From Agathobacter sp. (lineage in GTDB: Bacteria > Bacillota > Clostridia > Lachnospirales > Lachnospiraceae), in NCBI GenBank assembly GCA_017409825.1, contig JAFQRZ010000024.1:186001-250000 (forward strand): a stretch of 64,000 nt of DNA, given 5' to 3'. The notes below the pieces were generated by a model. The model was not told the DNA's origin. It did not search any database and worked only from the letters and a program-made list of their open reading frames with translations. A program made the position numbers and the translations under genes. Positions 7,409 to 16,010 of this stretch are shown piece by piece; position 1 is the stretch's first letter; the number at the start of each line of letters is the position of its first letter.

Positions 7409-8311
7409 ATGACAATATATGAAAAATACTGCCAGTTAAATATCGATGGTCGATGGATTAACTTAGAAAAAACAGAAGAAAATACAGAATATTTTTGCAC
7501 GCCAATTGGTGCTGATATCATTGGTTGGGAAAATGGCGGTATCCATTACTGTTTTATCGATGGATATGGAGAAATGGTGTTTGCTGTTAATCCAGAAACA
7601 TGTGCAGAAAGTTATGTATATCCTTTAGCCAAGAATTTTGTGGATTTTTTGCGACTAATATTAGCGTGTGGAAGCACTACCTCGGTGGAGCAAATTATAT
7701 TGTGGAGAAAAGAACAGTTTGAAGATTTTTTACATAGTGAAGATAATCCGATACTTTCAGAGCAAAGAGAAATCTTGAATAGAATCCAATCAGAGTTAAA
7801 TATTACACCAATGGAAAGTCCATTTGAATATGTAAAGGCTGTGCAGGCACAGTTTGATGATAGCAAAATCGAATTTTCAAATGAGTACTATGATACATTG
7901 GGGTTAGAACGACCAGATAGTTTAGAGAGAGAGGCTGAGCCTGTGTCGTTTAACACAGTTGCATTTTACTTAGATAGAACAGAAAAAGATAATTCGAAAT
8001 GGTTAGAACTGATTACCGAAGCATTGAAAATCGCTAAGCGTTTTGAAATTCATTGTTGGAATGAAGAAACTGAATGGATCGAGTTTGCATTACACTATGG
8101 CACTTTAAAAGAAAGCACTTGGAAATATGGCAAAATCATTGAAGGTGATGTGACTCCAGAATTTGTGTCGATGATTCTTGGTATACCTAAGCCAACAGAT
8201 ATTGAAATCTACAACAAAATGACTCCATTTTTTAATGTTTTCTTAGATGATGCTAAGTTTCAGAGTAGTCATTATGGGACAGAGATTTATATCGAGGAGA
8301 AATTAATATGA
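7409..8311 (+). CDS. Unknown protein, possibly SMI1/KNR4-like at its N-terminus
   Basis: ATG 7409 follows AAAGGAG at good spacing, and the ATG at 7388 lies in the promoter. The 300 residues show no signal peptide or membrane segment. The early part (GADIIGWENGGIHYCFIDGYGEMVFAVNPETCAESYVYPLAKNFVDFLRLILACGS) has the rhythm of SMI1/KNR4 or other immunity-type domains that describe a folded sheet protein, but the match is weak. The stop overlaps the next gene by four bases, so the two are made together. Clostridial immunity proteins of polymorphic toxins are often arranged so, but no toxin is adjacent. Confidence 0.65.
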   Translation: MTIYEKYCQLNIDGRWINLEKTEENTEYFCTPIGADIIGWENGGIHYCFIDGYGEMVFAVNPETCAESYVYPLAKNFVDFLRLILACGSTTSVEQIILWRKEQFEDFLHSEDNPILSEQREILNRIQSELNITPMESPFEYVKAVQAQFDDSKIEFSNEYYDTLGLERPDSLEREAEPVSFNTVAFYLDRTEKDNSKWLELITEALKIAKRFEIHCWNEETEWIEFALHYGTLKESTWKYGKIIEGDVTPEFVSMILGIPKPTDIEIYNKMTPFFNVFLDDAKFQSSHYGTEIYIEEKLI

Positions 8312-8658
8312 GTGTTTGTACATTTATAGCTTCGGATAGTCCTTTAAGAGAAGTATCACCAGAAAAAGATTATCCATTAGAAATCAATTTAGATAATGGA
8401 ACGATTAATGATGGTGGAGCCGATGATAATTTCTACCTTCTTACATTTGAAAATCTCAGAGACTATACAGATAAAACGTATGGCGTTTATTTAGAATGGA
8501 ACTATACAGATGGACGAGCAGAACAGATTATAAAATACATAAAAGAAGCATTAAAAGAGACCGATTCCAAAGAAATAGACGATGCAGAAATTTGGAATAA
8601 ACCAGATAAACAGATGCCAAGTAGACCATCGTTTTATAGACTAATTATAACAAGGTAA
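8308..8658 (+). CDS. Unknown small protein coupled to the upstream gene
   Basis: This 116-residue protein starts within the stop of the previous gene (ATGA overlap) behind GAGGAG. It is acidic and soluble, with the phrases DNFYLLTFENLRDYTDKTYGVYLEWNYTDGRAEQIIKYIKEAL and a C-terminal YRLIITR. It has no motif that I recognise. The tight coupling suggests that it works with the 300-residue partner. It could be an immunity-type protein, but this is inference only. Confidence 0.65.
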   Translation: MSVCTFIASDSPLREVSPEKDYPLEINLDNGTINDGGADDNFYLLTFENLRDYTDKTYGVYLEWNYTDGRAEQIIKYIKEALKETDSKEIDDAEIWNKPDKQMPSRPSFYRLIITR

Positions 8659-8683
8659 TAAAGAAAGTGAGGCTATTTTTACT

Positions 8684-9388
8684 ATGGATAAAAAAGTATT
8701 ATCAAAAGGTTGTTATACCATAGTGTTCGTTCATATTCTGTTCATGATAATAGGAATATTACCTATTGCCAGCTATATTAAGAAAACCATATTAGGTGGG
8801 TTTATACTAAATTGGGCATATCAGATATTACTTGTAGTGCTTATTATGGTCTACTTAAAAGATTTTATAGTAGATTCATGGAAAAGATTTATTAGTGTAG
8901 GGATAAAGAAAAATATAAAATCGGTACTCTTAAGTTTTTTTGCTTACATTGGGATTTTTATAGTTTTTCAAATTATAGTATATGTGGGAAAGGTCGATAT
9001 TGGGATAAGTCAGAATCAGTCAATGATTAAAACATATATAAGTGCATATCCAATATTAACAGGGATACTAAGTATTGTAGTTGCTACATTTACTGAAGAG
9101 TGTATTTATAGGGGAATTATTTGGCAAACCATACGAAAGTACAGTAAAATAGGTGCCATTATAGTTCCTGGATTTATGTTCGGATTTATACATGTAATTT
9201 CAACAATTGTCAAGGGGAATGTTGGCATTGTACAGATATTGTATTTGATACTTAATTATTCTATCGGAGGAATTTATTTAGGGGTAGTACAGGAACGATA
9301 TAAAAATATTTGGTATAGTTACTTTGTTCATGTATTATGGAATACAATAGGAACACTTCCAGCAATAATCATTACATTAATGAAGTAG
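8684..9388 (+). CDS. CPBP family intramembrane glutamic endopeptidase
   Basis: The 234-residue multi-pass membrane protein carries all three motifs of the CPBP (Abi) family. These are EECIYR at 138-143 (EExxxR), FGFIH at 166-170 (FxxxH) and HVLWN at 216-220 (HxxxN). These residues form the glutamate-based active site inside the membrane, related to eukaryotic Rce1. Bacterial members are tied to bacteriocin self-immunity or membrane protein processing. Ribosome site GTGAGG. It has its own spacing and no partner peptide gene nearby, so the substrate is unknown. Confidence 0.88.
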   Translation: MDKKVLSKGCYTIVFVHILFMIIGILPIASYIKKTILGGFILNWAYQILLVVLIMVYLKDFIVDSWKRFISVGIKKNIKSVLLSFFAYIGIFIVFQIIVYVGKVDIGISQNQSMIKTYISAYPILTGILSIVVATFTEECIYRGIIWQTIRKYSKIGAIIVPGFMFGFIHVISTIVKGNVGIVQILYLILNYSIGGIYLGVVQERYKNIWYSYFVHVLWNTIGTLPAIIITLMK

Positions 9389-9499
9389 ATTATGGGAAAG
9401 TTACATTCAGTTGCGGCATTGTAAAGTCTGTGTGGTGGGATATTTTGATAAATCCAATTACAATTAAGCTACAAAGAAACAGTAAAGGAGGCTGATTGT

Positions 9500-10114
9500 A
9501 TGACATTTGGAGAAAAATTATTAAATTTAAGGAAAAGAAATGGATATTCACAGGAGGAACTTGCTGAAAAGCTTGATGTATCCAGACAGGCAATTTCACG
9601 TTGGGAAATGGGAACTGCCATTCCTGATTCGCAAAATGTATTGCATCTTAGCAAATTGTTTCAGGTATCTACAGATTATTTGCTGAATGATGATTATGAA
9701 AGCGATAATGACATACCAAAGGTAAAAGAGAATAATAAAATTTTACAAATGAATCTCTGTAAAATTGCGATTATTGCTCAAGTTGCATTTTTAAATGTTG
9801 CAATGCAACCGTTCCAAGAAATACAGACACCATCTATGCACACGTTAGAGCTTTTTATCAAGATTGTTCCGCTGGTAGCAAGTTCCATTTGGATGGCATT
9901 TAATCTAAAATATGAGAAAGATGAAATCCAGTATCGTAAAAATGTAAAAATAGAATTACGATATTGTATGATTCAAGCAGGAGTATTCTTGTTTGGTTAT
10001 TTCAGCAAATTATATTGGATCGCGACATTACTTTTTATAATTATAGCTTTGATTTACATATTATGGATAAATCCGAAATATATGAATCGTTGTATGACAA
10101 GGAGAAATAAATAG
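9500..10114 (+). CDS. XRE family transcriptional regulator with membrane tail
   Basis: The start ATG 9500 follows TAAAGGAGG. Residues 1-62 form a Cro/C1-type helix-turn-helix (FGEKLLNLRKRNGYSQEELAEKLDVSRQAISRWEMGTAIPD). The C-terminal half has about four hydrophobic segments (such as CKIAIIAQVAFLNVAM and CMIQAGVFLFGYFSKLYWIATLLFIIIALIYILW). This ties a DNA-binding head to the membrane, a common clostridial regulator design. It ends two bases before the UPF0340 gene, so the two are probably cotranscribed. The signal is unknown. Confidence 0.85.
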   Translation: MTFGEKLLNLRKRNGYSQEELAEKLDVSRQAISRWEMGTAIPDSQNVLHLSKLFQVSTDYLLNDDYESDNDIPKVKENNKILQMNLCKIAIIAQVAFLNVAMQPFQEIQTPSMHTLELFIKIVPLVASSIWMAFNLKYEKDEIQYRKNVKIELRYCMIQAGVFLFGYFSKLYWIATLLFIIIALIYILWINPKYMNRCMTRRNK

Positions 10115-10116
10115 AG

Positions 10117-10662
10117 ATGAACAAATCAGTTTATGATGAAACAAAAGCCGCAATTTCTGAATTGTGTGAAGAAGCCAAATTGAAAAAGGGCGATATTGTA
10201 GTAGTAGGATGCTCCACAAGTGAGGTGGTTGGATCTCAAATTGGGACAAATTCAAGCTATGATGTTGCAGGCGAGATATTTAAAGCATTAAATGACTATA
10301 CAAAGAGCAACGGGATCTACCTTGCAATACAATGCTGTGAGCATTTAAACCGTGCAATTATTACGGAAAGAGAAGCAGTTCCGTTTGCAGAATATGTCAA
10401 TGTAGTTCCACAGCCTAAAGCAGGTGGTTCTCTTGCAACACAAGCCTATCATGGATTTTCAAATCCTGTTGCATTAGAAGAAATAAAAGCAGATGCTGGA
10501 CTTGATATTGGACTTACACTGATTGGAATGCATTTAAAGAAAGTTGCAGTTCCACTTAGATTGGTTAATAATAAAATCGGTGAAGCAACTGTTGTGGCTG
10601 CTCGTACACGTCCTAAATTCATCGGTGGTGTAAGAGCAGTATATAATGAGGAGCTTCTGTAA
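10117..10662 (+). CDS. UPF0340 (TIGR01440, YwlG-like) protein
   Basis: The 181-residue protein matches the UPF0340 family along its full length. Features are VVGCSTSEVVGSQIGTNSS, AIQCCEHLNRA, VNVVPQPKAGGSLATQAY and HLKKVAVPLR..... with RTRPKFIGGVRA near the end. The family is widespread in Firmicutes and has no firmly established function. The gene lies between an XRE regulator and an AAA ATPase with two-base gaps on both sides, which suggests a three-gene transcript. Confidence 0.9.
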   Translation: MNKSVYDETKAAISELCEEAKLKKGDIVVVGCSTSEVVGSQIGTNSSYDVAGEIFKALNDYTKSNGIYLAIQCCEHLNRAIITEREAVPFAEYVNVVPQPKAGGSLATQAYHGFSNPVALEEIKADAGLDIGLTLIGMHLKKVAVPLRLVNNKIGEATVVAARTRPKFIGGVRAVYNEELL

Positions 10663-10664
10663 AT

Positions 10665-11381
10665 ATGAACTACAAATTTATTCAAAATATTCAAATTGAT
10701 TGGGCGAAAATTGACAAGTACAGCTACGTCCGAAATATACCAGCTTTACAGTTTGAAAATCCTCTTTTGTTTGAAAAAAACATTACATTCTTTGTTGGTG
10801 AAAATGGTACAGGTAAATCAACTCTTTTGGAAGCAATTGCCGTTGCGTATGGTTTTAATCCGGAAGGTGGAAGTAAGAATTATAACTTTTCTACATATGA
10901 TTCACACTCGAATTTGCATGAAGCGATTCGATTAGGAAAAGGTGTGTACAAGCCAGAGTGGAGCTATTTTTTACGAGCAGAAAGCTTTTATAATGTGGCA
11001 ACTAAGGAAGAAGAATATTCAGACTGGGCACATCCATCCCAGCAGTATCATAAAAAATCTCATGGAGAAAGCTTTCTAGCTTTGGCACAAAGCAGTTTTC
11101 GTCCGAATGGGCTTTATCTTTTAGACGAACCTGAGGCTGCTTTGTCACCTCAAAGACAGTTGACTCTTATGATTGAAATGCACAAACTGGCTCAGAACGG
11201 AGCTCAGTTTATCGTAGCAAGTCATTCGCCGATTTTACTGGGAATTCCAGATGCTCAGATACTGTCCTTTGATGATGGCATGATTCATGAATGTGATTAT
11301 AAAGATACAGATAGCTATCAAGTGACAGAAATGTTTATTAATAATCGAGAATATTTGTTAAAACGACTCTTGCAGGAATAA
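10665..11381 (+). CDS. AAA family ATPase (ABC/SMC-like, small)
   Basis: The 238 residues carry a Walker A GENGTGKST at 45-53, an ABC-type signature SHGES at about 132-136, a Walker B LYLLDEPE at 150-157 with ALSP following, and a switch histidine in VASHSP at 185-190. There is no coiled-coil arm, so it is the compact head-only type often labelled AAA ATPase or ABC ATPase of unknown substrate. Such proteins act on DNA, RNA or ribosomes, or in phage defence. No nuclease domain is attached and the neighbour is UPF0340. The role is unassigned. Confidence 0.85.
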   Translation: MNYKFIQNIQIDWAKIDKYSYVRNIPALQFENPLLFEKNITFFVGENGTGKSTLLEAIAVAYGFNPEGGSKNYNFSTYDSHSNLHEAIRLGKGVYKPEWSYFLRAESFYNVATKEEEYSDWAHPSQQYHKKSHGESFLALAQSSFRPNGLYLLDEPEAALSPQRQLTLMIEMHKLAQNGAQFIVASHSPILLGIPDAQILSFDDGMIHECDYKDTDSYQVTEMFINNREYLLKRLLQE

Positions 11382-11468
11382 ATTTTACACGAACCTGTGA
11401 CGCAGTCAGCCTTTTGTGGTGTATTAGGATGAAAGGCCTTAACACACCAGGAAAGGGGGATGAGGGGT

Positions 11469-12029
11469 ATGGACGATAAGCGGATTATAGAATTGTATCA
11501 AAAACGCTCAGAAGCGGCGATATCGGAGACTGCGAACAAATACGGAAAGTACTGCTATTTTATAGCGTATCACATTTTATACAGTGAAGAAGACAGTGAG
11601 GAGTGCGTCAACGATACATACTTGCGTGCATGGGAAGCGATTCCACCGCAGTGTCCAGAAAAATTGTCGACGTTTCTTGGCAAAATCACACGCAACCTTG
11701 CATTGAATCGATACAAATATTATCTTCGAGAAAAACGTGGAAATGGAAAGGCAGAACTTGTCATTGACGAACTAAATGAATGTATTCCAGCGTCTAATAA
11801 TACTGAAGAGTCAGTTGATGAGATTTTATTGGTAGAGCTATTAAATCAGTTTTTGTATAGTCTGCCAAAGCAAAAAAGAATTATATTTTTAAGACGATAT
11901 TGGTATATGAGTTCAATCCAGGAGATTGCGAAGGATTATGGATTCAGCGAAAGCAAGGTGAAAATGATCTTGCTTCGTACTCGAAACAAGTTGAAACAGG
12001 TTTTGGAGAAAGAAGGTATCGTTTTATGA
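11469..12029 (+). CDS. ECF-like sigma-70 family RNA polymerase sigma factor (copy 2)
   Basis: ATG 11469 (MDDKRIIELYQKRSEAAI) follows GAGGGG. It is preferred over ATG 11460 because it matches the paralogue at 6096. The 186 residues have region 2 (SEECVNDTYLRAWEAIPPQ...FLGKITRNLALNRY) and region 4 (IIFLRRYWYMSSIQEIAKDYGFSESKVKMILLRTRNKL). It is clearly related to the copy at 6096, so the window carries two diverged modules of one sigma class. The stop overlaps the next gene by four bases. A paired-arm segment precedes it at 11410-11450. Confidence 0.9.
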   Translation: MDDKRIIELYQKRSEAAISETANKYGKYCYFIAYHILYSEEDSEECVNDTYLRAWEAIPPQCPEKLSTFLGKITRNLALNRYKYYLREKRGNGKAELVIDELNECIPASNNTEESVDEILLVELLNQFLYSLPKQKRIIFLRRYWYMSSIQEIAKDYGFSESKVKMILLRTRNKLKQVLEKEGIVL

Positions 12030-13153
12030 AGAAGATGAGATTATTCGAAGCACTCGGCAAAGTTGATGAAAATCTTATCGCGGAGGCTTCACCAGAAAAT
12101 AAACCGAAGAAGAATTCCAAATACATAAGATGGGCAAAACGACTTGCAGTAGCTGCCTGTATAGGTTTGGTTATAATCGGAGCAGTCGATACATTAGGTC
12201 GCTTGGACTATACATTTAAAGCCAGTTGTGGCGCAGGTCTTGGAACGATTGTGGATGGAACATATTATTATTCTGAGCCACATAAAGGAATCTTTAAGTA
12301 TACGCCAGAAGCGGGGGCAGAACTGCTTTTACACACTTACTGGTTTGGTGAAGATTGGGCTGTCAATGAGTATGGTATCTATTATCGTGATGATATGAGT
12401 GTTTATGTATGTGACCATGAAACTGGCACACGTACTAAGCTGTACACTTCAGATTCAGCAGAAAATACACATATGAGATTTCAGTTGTGGCAGGAAAAGA
12501 ATATCCTTGTTACGAACTACAATAAAAACACCGAAATCGTATATGAAGTTTTAGTGGATGGTATAAATGGTGAAGTTCTTGAAACTGTAATGGAAAAAAC
12601 TTCCTATGATGTAGCAAAATACACATATTATAGTGATTTGCACTATCAGGTAGGAGATAGAGAGATTACGCTTGAGCCTGTGAATGAAAACAGGGATGTA
12701 TTTATCGTGTTGGAAAATGGAGAAAACATTTTGCCAGACGATTTCTATGTAACGAAATATCCAGACTTATTAGATGGTATACTTATATTTACGAAATATA
12801 CGAGTATTGACTTTGGAACATCATTTGTAGCTTATTCTGATGGCACAAATCAAGTACTTACTTTCCCAACAAATGCACGCTTTAGTGGAAATGATAAATA
12901 TCTGTATTATCCAGATGTATTCGAGGAGACTATCGGTTGTGTCAATGCCAGAACAGGCGAAAGCTGGTATTTGAAAATCGAAAACAACGGAAAAGAATAC
13001 AATGAAATGCATAATGTTATGACTGACGGAGAGTACCTCTACACCTGTGGTCCAGCAGGTGGCGAAACTGCACTCTGGAAGCTGGTGTTTAATGAAAATG
13101 GAACGCCAATAGGTATGTCATTGATTGATAATGATATAAAATCAGAAAAGTAA
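12026..13153 (+). CDS. Membrane-anchored putative anti-sigma factor (copy 2) with large outer domain
   Basis: ATG 12026 in the ATGA overlap with the sigma gene is the natural start; longer frames run into the sigma gene. The 375 residues have a cytoplasmic head (MKKMRLFEALGKVDENLIAEA), a membrane segment at about 39-56 and an outer domain of about 315 residues. That domain has repeating short beta-strand phrases (GTIVDGTYYYSEPHKGIFKYTPE, YGIYYRDDMSVYVCDHETG, EYLYTCGPAGGETALWKL). These resemble the blades of a beta-propeller such as DUF5050. It would hold the sigma factor at the membrane until a signal is sensed. Terminator at 13184-13211. Confidence 0.78.
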   Translation: MKKMRLFEALGKVDENLIAEASPENKPKKNSKYIRWAKRLAVAACIGLVIIGAVDTLGRLDYTFKASCGAGLGTIVDGTYYYSEPHKGIFKYTPEAGAELLLHTYWFGEDWAVNEYGIYYRDDMSVYVCDHETGTRTKLYTSDSAENTHMRFQLWQEKNILVTNYNKNTEIVYEVLVDGINGEVLETVMEKTSYDVAKYTYYSDLHYQVGDREITLEPVNENRDVFIVLENGENILPDDFYVTKYPDLLDGILIFTKYTSIDFGTSFVAYSDGTNQVLTFPTNARFSGNDKYLYYPDVFEETIGCVNARTGESWYLKIENNGKEYNEMHNVMTDGEYLYTCGPAGGETALWKLVFNENGTPIGMSLIDNDIKSEK

Positions 13154-13183
13154 TCGAAAAAGAAATATCATATAGATGAAAGA

Positions 13184-13211
13184 AACCACAGATTTACTGT
13201 GGTTTTTTTCT
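13184..13211 (+). terminator. Rho-independent terminator
   Basis: AACCACAG, loop ATTTA and CTGTGGTT are followed by TTTTTTC. Confidence 0.9.
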
Positions 13212-13283
13212 TTGTTTTCCTTTATAATATCTTAGGTATGTTTATAAAACAAAAAACACAATATGAAACAGGAGATTTTAGCT

Positions 13284-15146
13284 TTGAGAAAATTAGCATT
13301 AAGTGATGAAATCTTGATGAAGGTGGAAAAGCCTGCAAGATACATCGGTAATGAATTAAATAGCATTGTCAAAGACAAAGATGCAGTAGAAATCCGTTTG
13401 GCTATGTGTTTCCCTGACGTATACGAAATCGGTATGTCACATCTTGGGATCCAGATTCTTTATGATATGTTTAATCGTCGTGAAGATACCTGGTGCGAAC
13501 GTGTGTATTCGCCATGGCCAGATTTACACAAAATTATGAAGGAAGAACATATTCCATTATTTGGATTAGAGTCGCAGGAACCAATCAAGAATTTGGATTT
13601 CTTGGGAATTACAATTCAGTATGAAATGTGCTATACAAATATTCTTCAGGTGTTAGATTTGGCACAGATTCCTTTGTTAGCCAAGGATAGAACCGAAGAA
13701 CATCCAATCGTTATGGGTGGTGGCCCATGTACCTACAATCCAGAACCAATCGCAGAGTTTTTTGACTTCATCTATATAGGGGAAGGAGAGACACAGTACG
13801 ATGCCATTTTGGACATATATAAGGAAATGAAGAAAAATGGTGCGACACGTGCTGAGATTCTTCATGCGATTGCGAAAATTGAAGGGATGTATGTACCATC
13901 ACTTTATGATGTAACTTACAAAGAAGATGGCACTATCGATGCATTTATTCCAAAATATGACGATATTCCTGCAACCATCAAACGTCAAGTGCAGGTGGAT
14001 TTAGATACTGCGATTTATCCAGAGAAGCCAGTCGTTCCATTTATCAAAGCGACACAGGATAGAGTTGTTTTGGAAATTCAGCGTGGATGTATTCGTGGCT
14101 GTCGTTTCTGTCAGGCAGGAATGATTTATCGTCCAAACCGTGAAAAAGATGTTGAAGTATTAAAAGAATATGCACGCAAGATGCTGAAAGCCACAGGACA
14201 TGAGGAGATTTCTCTTAGTTCCCTTAGCTCATCGGATTACAAACAGTTGGAAGAATTATTGGATTTCTTGTTAGAAGAATGCAAGAAGCAACATATAAAT
14301 ATTTCTTTGCCATCACTTCGTATCGATGCATTTTCGCTCGACATCATGAGCAAGGTGCAAGATGTAAAGAAGAGTAGTATCACTTTTGCACCCGAGGCTG
14401 GTTCTCAGCGTATGCGTAATGTAATTAACAAAGGACTAACGGTAGAAGATATCTTAGGTGGTTCGAAAGAAGCATTCCTTGGTGGGTGGAACAAAGTAAA
14501 ACTGTATTTTATGCTTGGTCTTCCTACCGAAACTGAAGAAGATATGCGTGCGATTCCAGAGCTTGCAAACCAGATTGCAGCTTTGTATTATGAGACGATT
14601 CCTAAGGAAGAAAGAAATGGCAAGTGTCAGATTACGATGAGCACCTCTTTCTTTGTACCAAAGCCATTTACCCCATTCCAGTGGGCAACAATGCAGGATC
14701 CAGACGAATACCTTCGTCGTGCACATATTGTAAATGAAACGATGAAAGCACAGTTAAACCATAAGAGCCTTCGTTACAACTGGCATGAAGCTGATGTAAC
14801 CGTATTAGAAGGTATTTTAGCTCGTGGTGACAGAAAGCTTTCGAAAGCGATTTTACATGTATATGAAAATGGCGGCATTTATGATGCTTGGAGTGAGTTT
14901 TTCCAGTATGGAAGATGGTTAAATGCGTTCAAGGCTTGTGATATCGACATGGATTTCTATAACAAACGTGAACGTTATGAAACGGAAACTTTCCCTTGGG
15001 ATTTCATCGATATCGGCGTAACAAAAGAATTTATGCTTCGTGAATGGAAAACAGCTTTGGGCGAATGTGTCACACCAAATTGTCGCCAGCGTTGTTCCGG
15101 CTGTGGAGCGAAAACATTTGGAGGAGGTGTCTGCTATGAAAATTAG
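13284..15146 (+). CDS. TIGR03960 family B12-binding radical SAM protein
   Basis: I place the start at TTG 13284 (RKLALSDEILMKVEKPARYIGNE), nine bases after AGGAG. The ATG at 13263 has no ribosome site and adds only MKQEILA. The roughly 620-residue protein has an N-terminal B12-binding-like region and a radical SAM core with the CxxxCxxC cluster motif in RGCIRGCRFCQAG. It ends with a cysteine-rich tail (CVTPNCRQRCSGCGA). Members are fused or paired with DUF2344, as here, where the next gene overlaps by 11 bases. The pair is thought to modify RNA or ribosome components, but the substrate is not known. Confidence 0.9.
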   Translation: MRKLALSDEILMKVEKPARYIGNELNSIVKDKDAVEIRLAMCFPDVYEIGMSHLGIQILYDMFNRREDTWCERVYSPWPDLHKIMKEEHIPLFGLESQEPIKNLDFLGITIQYEMCYTNILQVLDLAQIPLLAKDRTEEHPIVMGGGPCTYNPEPIAEFFDFIYIGEGETQYDAILDIYKEMKKNGATRAEILHAIAKIEGMYVPSLYDVTYKEDGTIDAFIPKYDDIPATIKRQVQVDLDTAIYPEKPVVPFIKATQDRVVLEIQRGCIRGCRFCQAGMIYRPNREKDVEVLKEYARKMLKATGHEEISLSSLSSSDYKQLEELLDFLLEECKKQHINISLPSLRIDAFSLDIMSKVQDVKKSSITFAPEAGSQRMRNVINKGLTVEDILGGSKEAFLGGWNKVKLYFMLGLPTETEEDMRAIPELANQIAALYYETIPKEERNGKCQITMSTSFFVPKPFTPFQWATMQDPDEYLRRAHIVNETMKAQLNHKSLRYNWHEADVTVLEGILARGDRKLSKAILHVYENGGIYDAWSEFFQYGRWLNAFKACDIDMDFYNKRERYETETFPWDFIDIGVTKEFMLREWKTALGECVTPNCRQRCSGCGAKTFGGGVCYEN

Positions 15147-15858
15147 AATCAAATTCCGTAAATGGGGTAGCATGAAGTTCATCGGACACTTGGATATGAT
15201 GCGTTATTTCCAAAAGGTAATGCGTCGTGCAGATGTAGACATCCGTTATTCCGAAGGCTTTTCACCACATCAGATTATGTCCTTTGCGGCACCACTTGGT
15301 GTAGGTATCACAAGTGATGGCGAATATCTCGACATTGAGGTACACAGCACAAAGTCTAGTGAAGAAATGATAAAAGCTTTGAATGCAACGATGGTAGATG
15401 GCGTGGATATCGTAGGTTATGTAGCGTTACCAGACAATGCGAAACCAGCGATGTCTATTGTAGCTGCCGCAGACTACGTACTTTCCTATAAAGAAGGCTA
15501 TGAAGTGCCATTTAGCATAGAAGAGTGGAAAGATAAAGTGTCTGAATTGTTTACAAATCAAAAAACATTTACGATTATCAAGAAAACAAAGAAAAGTGAA
15601 AGAGAAGTGGATTTGAAACCACTTGTATATGCTTTTGATGTTATCGAACAGGATGGAAAACCTGTATTTTATATTAATGTTTCGACAGGTAGTGTCGATA
15701 ATATCAAACCAGAACTTTTGCTTGCTTCTATGTATGAAAAACTTGGCTTGGAATACAATGAATCAGCGATTGCGATTCACAGAAAAGATGTATATGCGGT
15801 GGATCAGAAGTCTGGCAAGAAAGTATCATTGTTGGATTTAGGAGAGAAAATTAAATAA
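15136..15858 (+). CDS. TIGR03936 (DUF2344) radical SAM-associated protein
   Basis: ATG 15136 follows GGAGGAGG and overlaps the radical SAM stop. The 240 residues match DUF2344: KWGSMKFIGHLDMMRYFQKVMRRADVDIRYSEGFSPHQIMSFAAPLGVGITSDGEYLDIEV. It is the constant partner of the upstream enzyme. In related genomes ribonuclease G usually comes next, whereas here a potassium uptake block intervenes before rng at 19881. A strong terminator at 15878-15917 closes the operon. Confidence 0.9.
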   Translation: MKIRIKFRKWGSMKFIGHLDMMRYFQKVMRRADVDIRYSEGFSPHQIMSFAAPLGVGITSDGEYLDIEVHSTKSSEEMIKALNATMVDGVDIVGYVALPDNAKPAMSIVAAADYVLSYKEGYEVPFSIEEWKDKVSELFTNQKTFTIIKKTKKSEREVDLKPLVYAFDVIEQDGKPVFYINVSTGSVDNIKPELLLASMYEKLGLEYNESAIAIHRKDVYAVDQKSGKKVSLLDLGEKIK

Positions 15859-15877
15859 TTAGGTTGATTAACTTTTT

Positions 15878-15917
15878 ACCGAACAAGATAGTAAATTTGT
15901 CTTGTTCGGTATTTTTA
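15878..15917 (+). terminator. Rho-independent terminator
   Basis: ACCGAACAAGA pairs perfectly with TCTTGTTCGGT around a TAGTAAATTTG loop, then ATTTTT. Confidence 0.9.
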
Positions 15918-16010
15918 TGCAATTTTAATGTGAGGAAATAGCTCTTTATCCCATTTTTACTTCTAAATTCATAAAATAGAATTATAAAAAAAGGGAAAAG
16001 AGGATTATTT

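Noticed and set aside
15921-16010. Possible cyclic di-AMP riboswitch before trkH
   Set aside because: The 90 bases have no ydaO-type conserved blocks and no strong stems.
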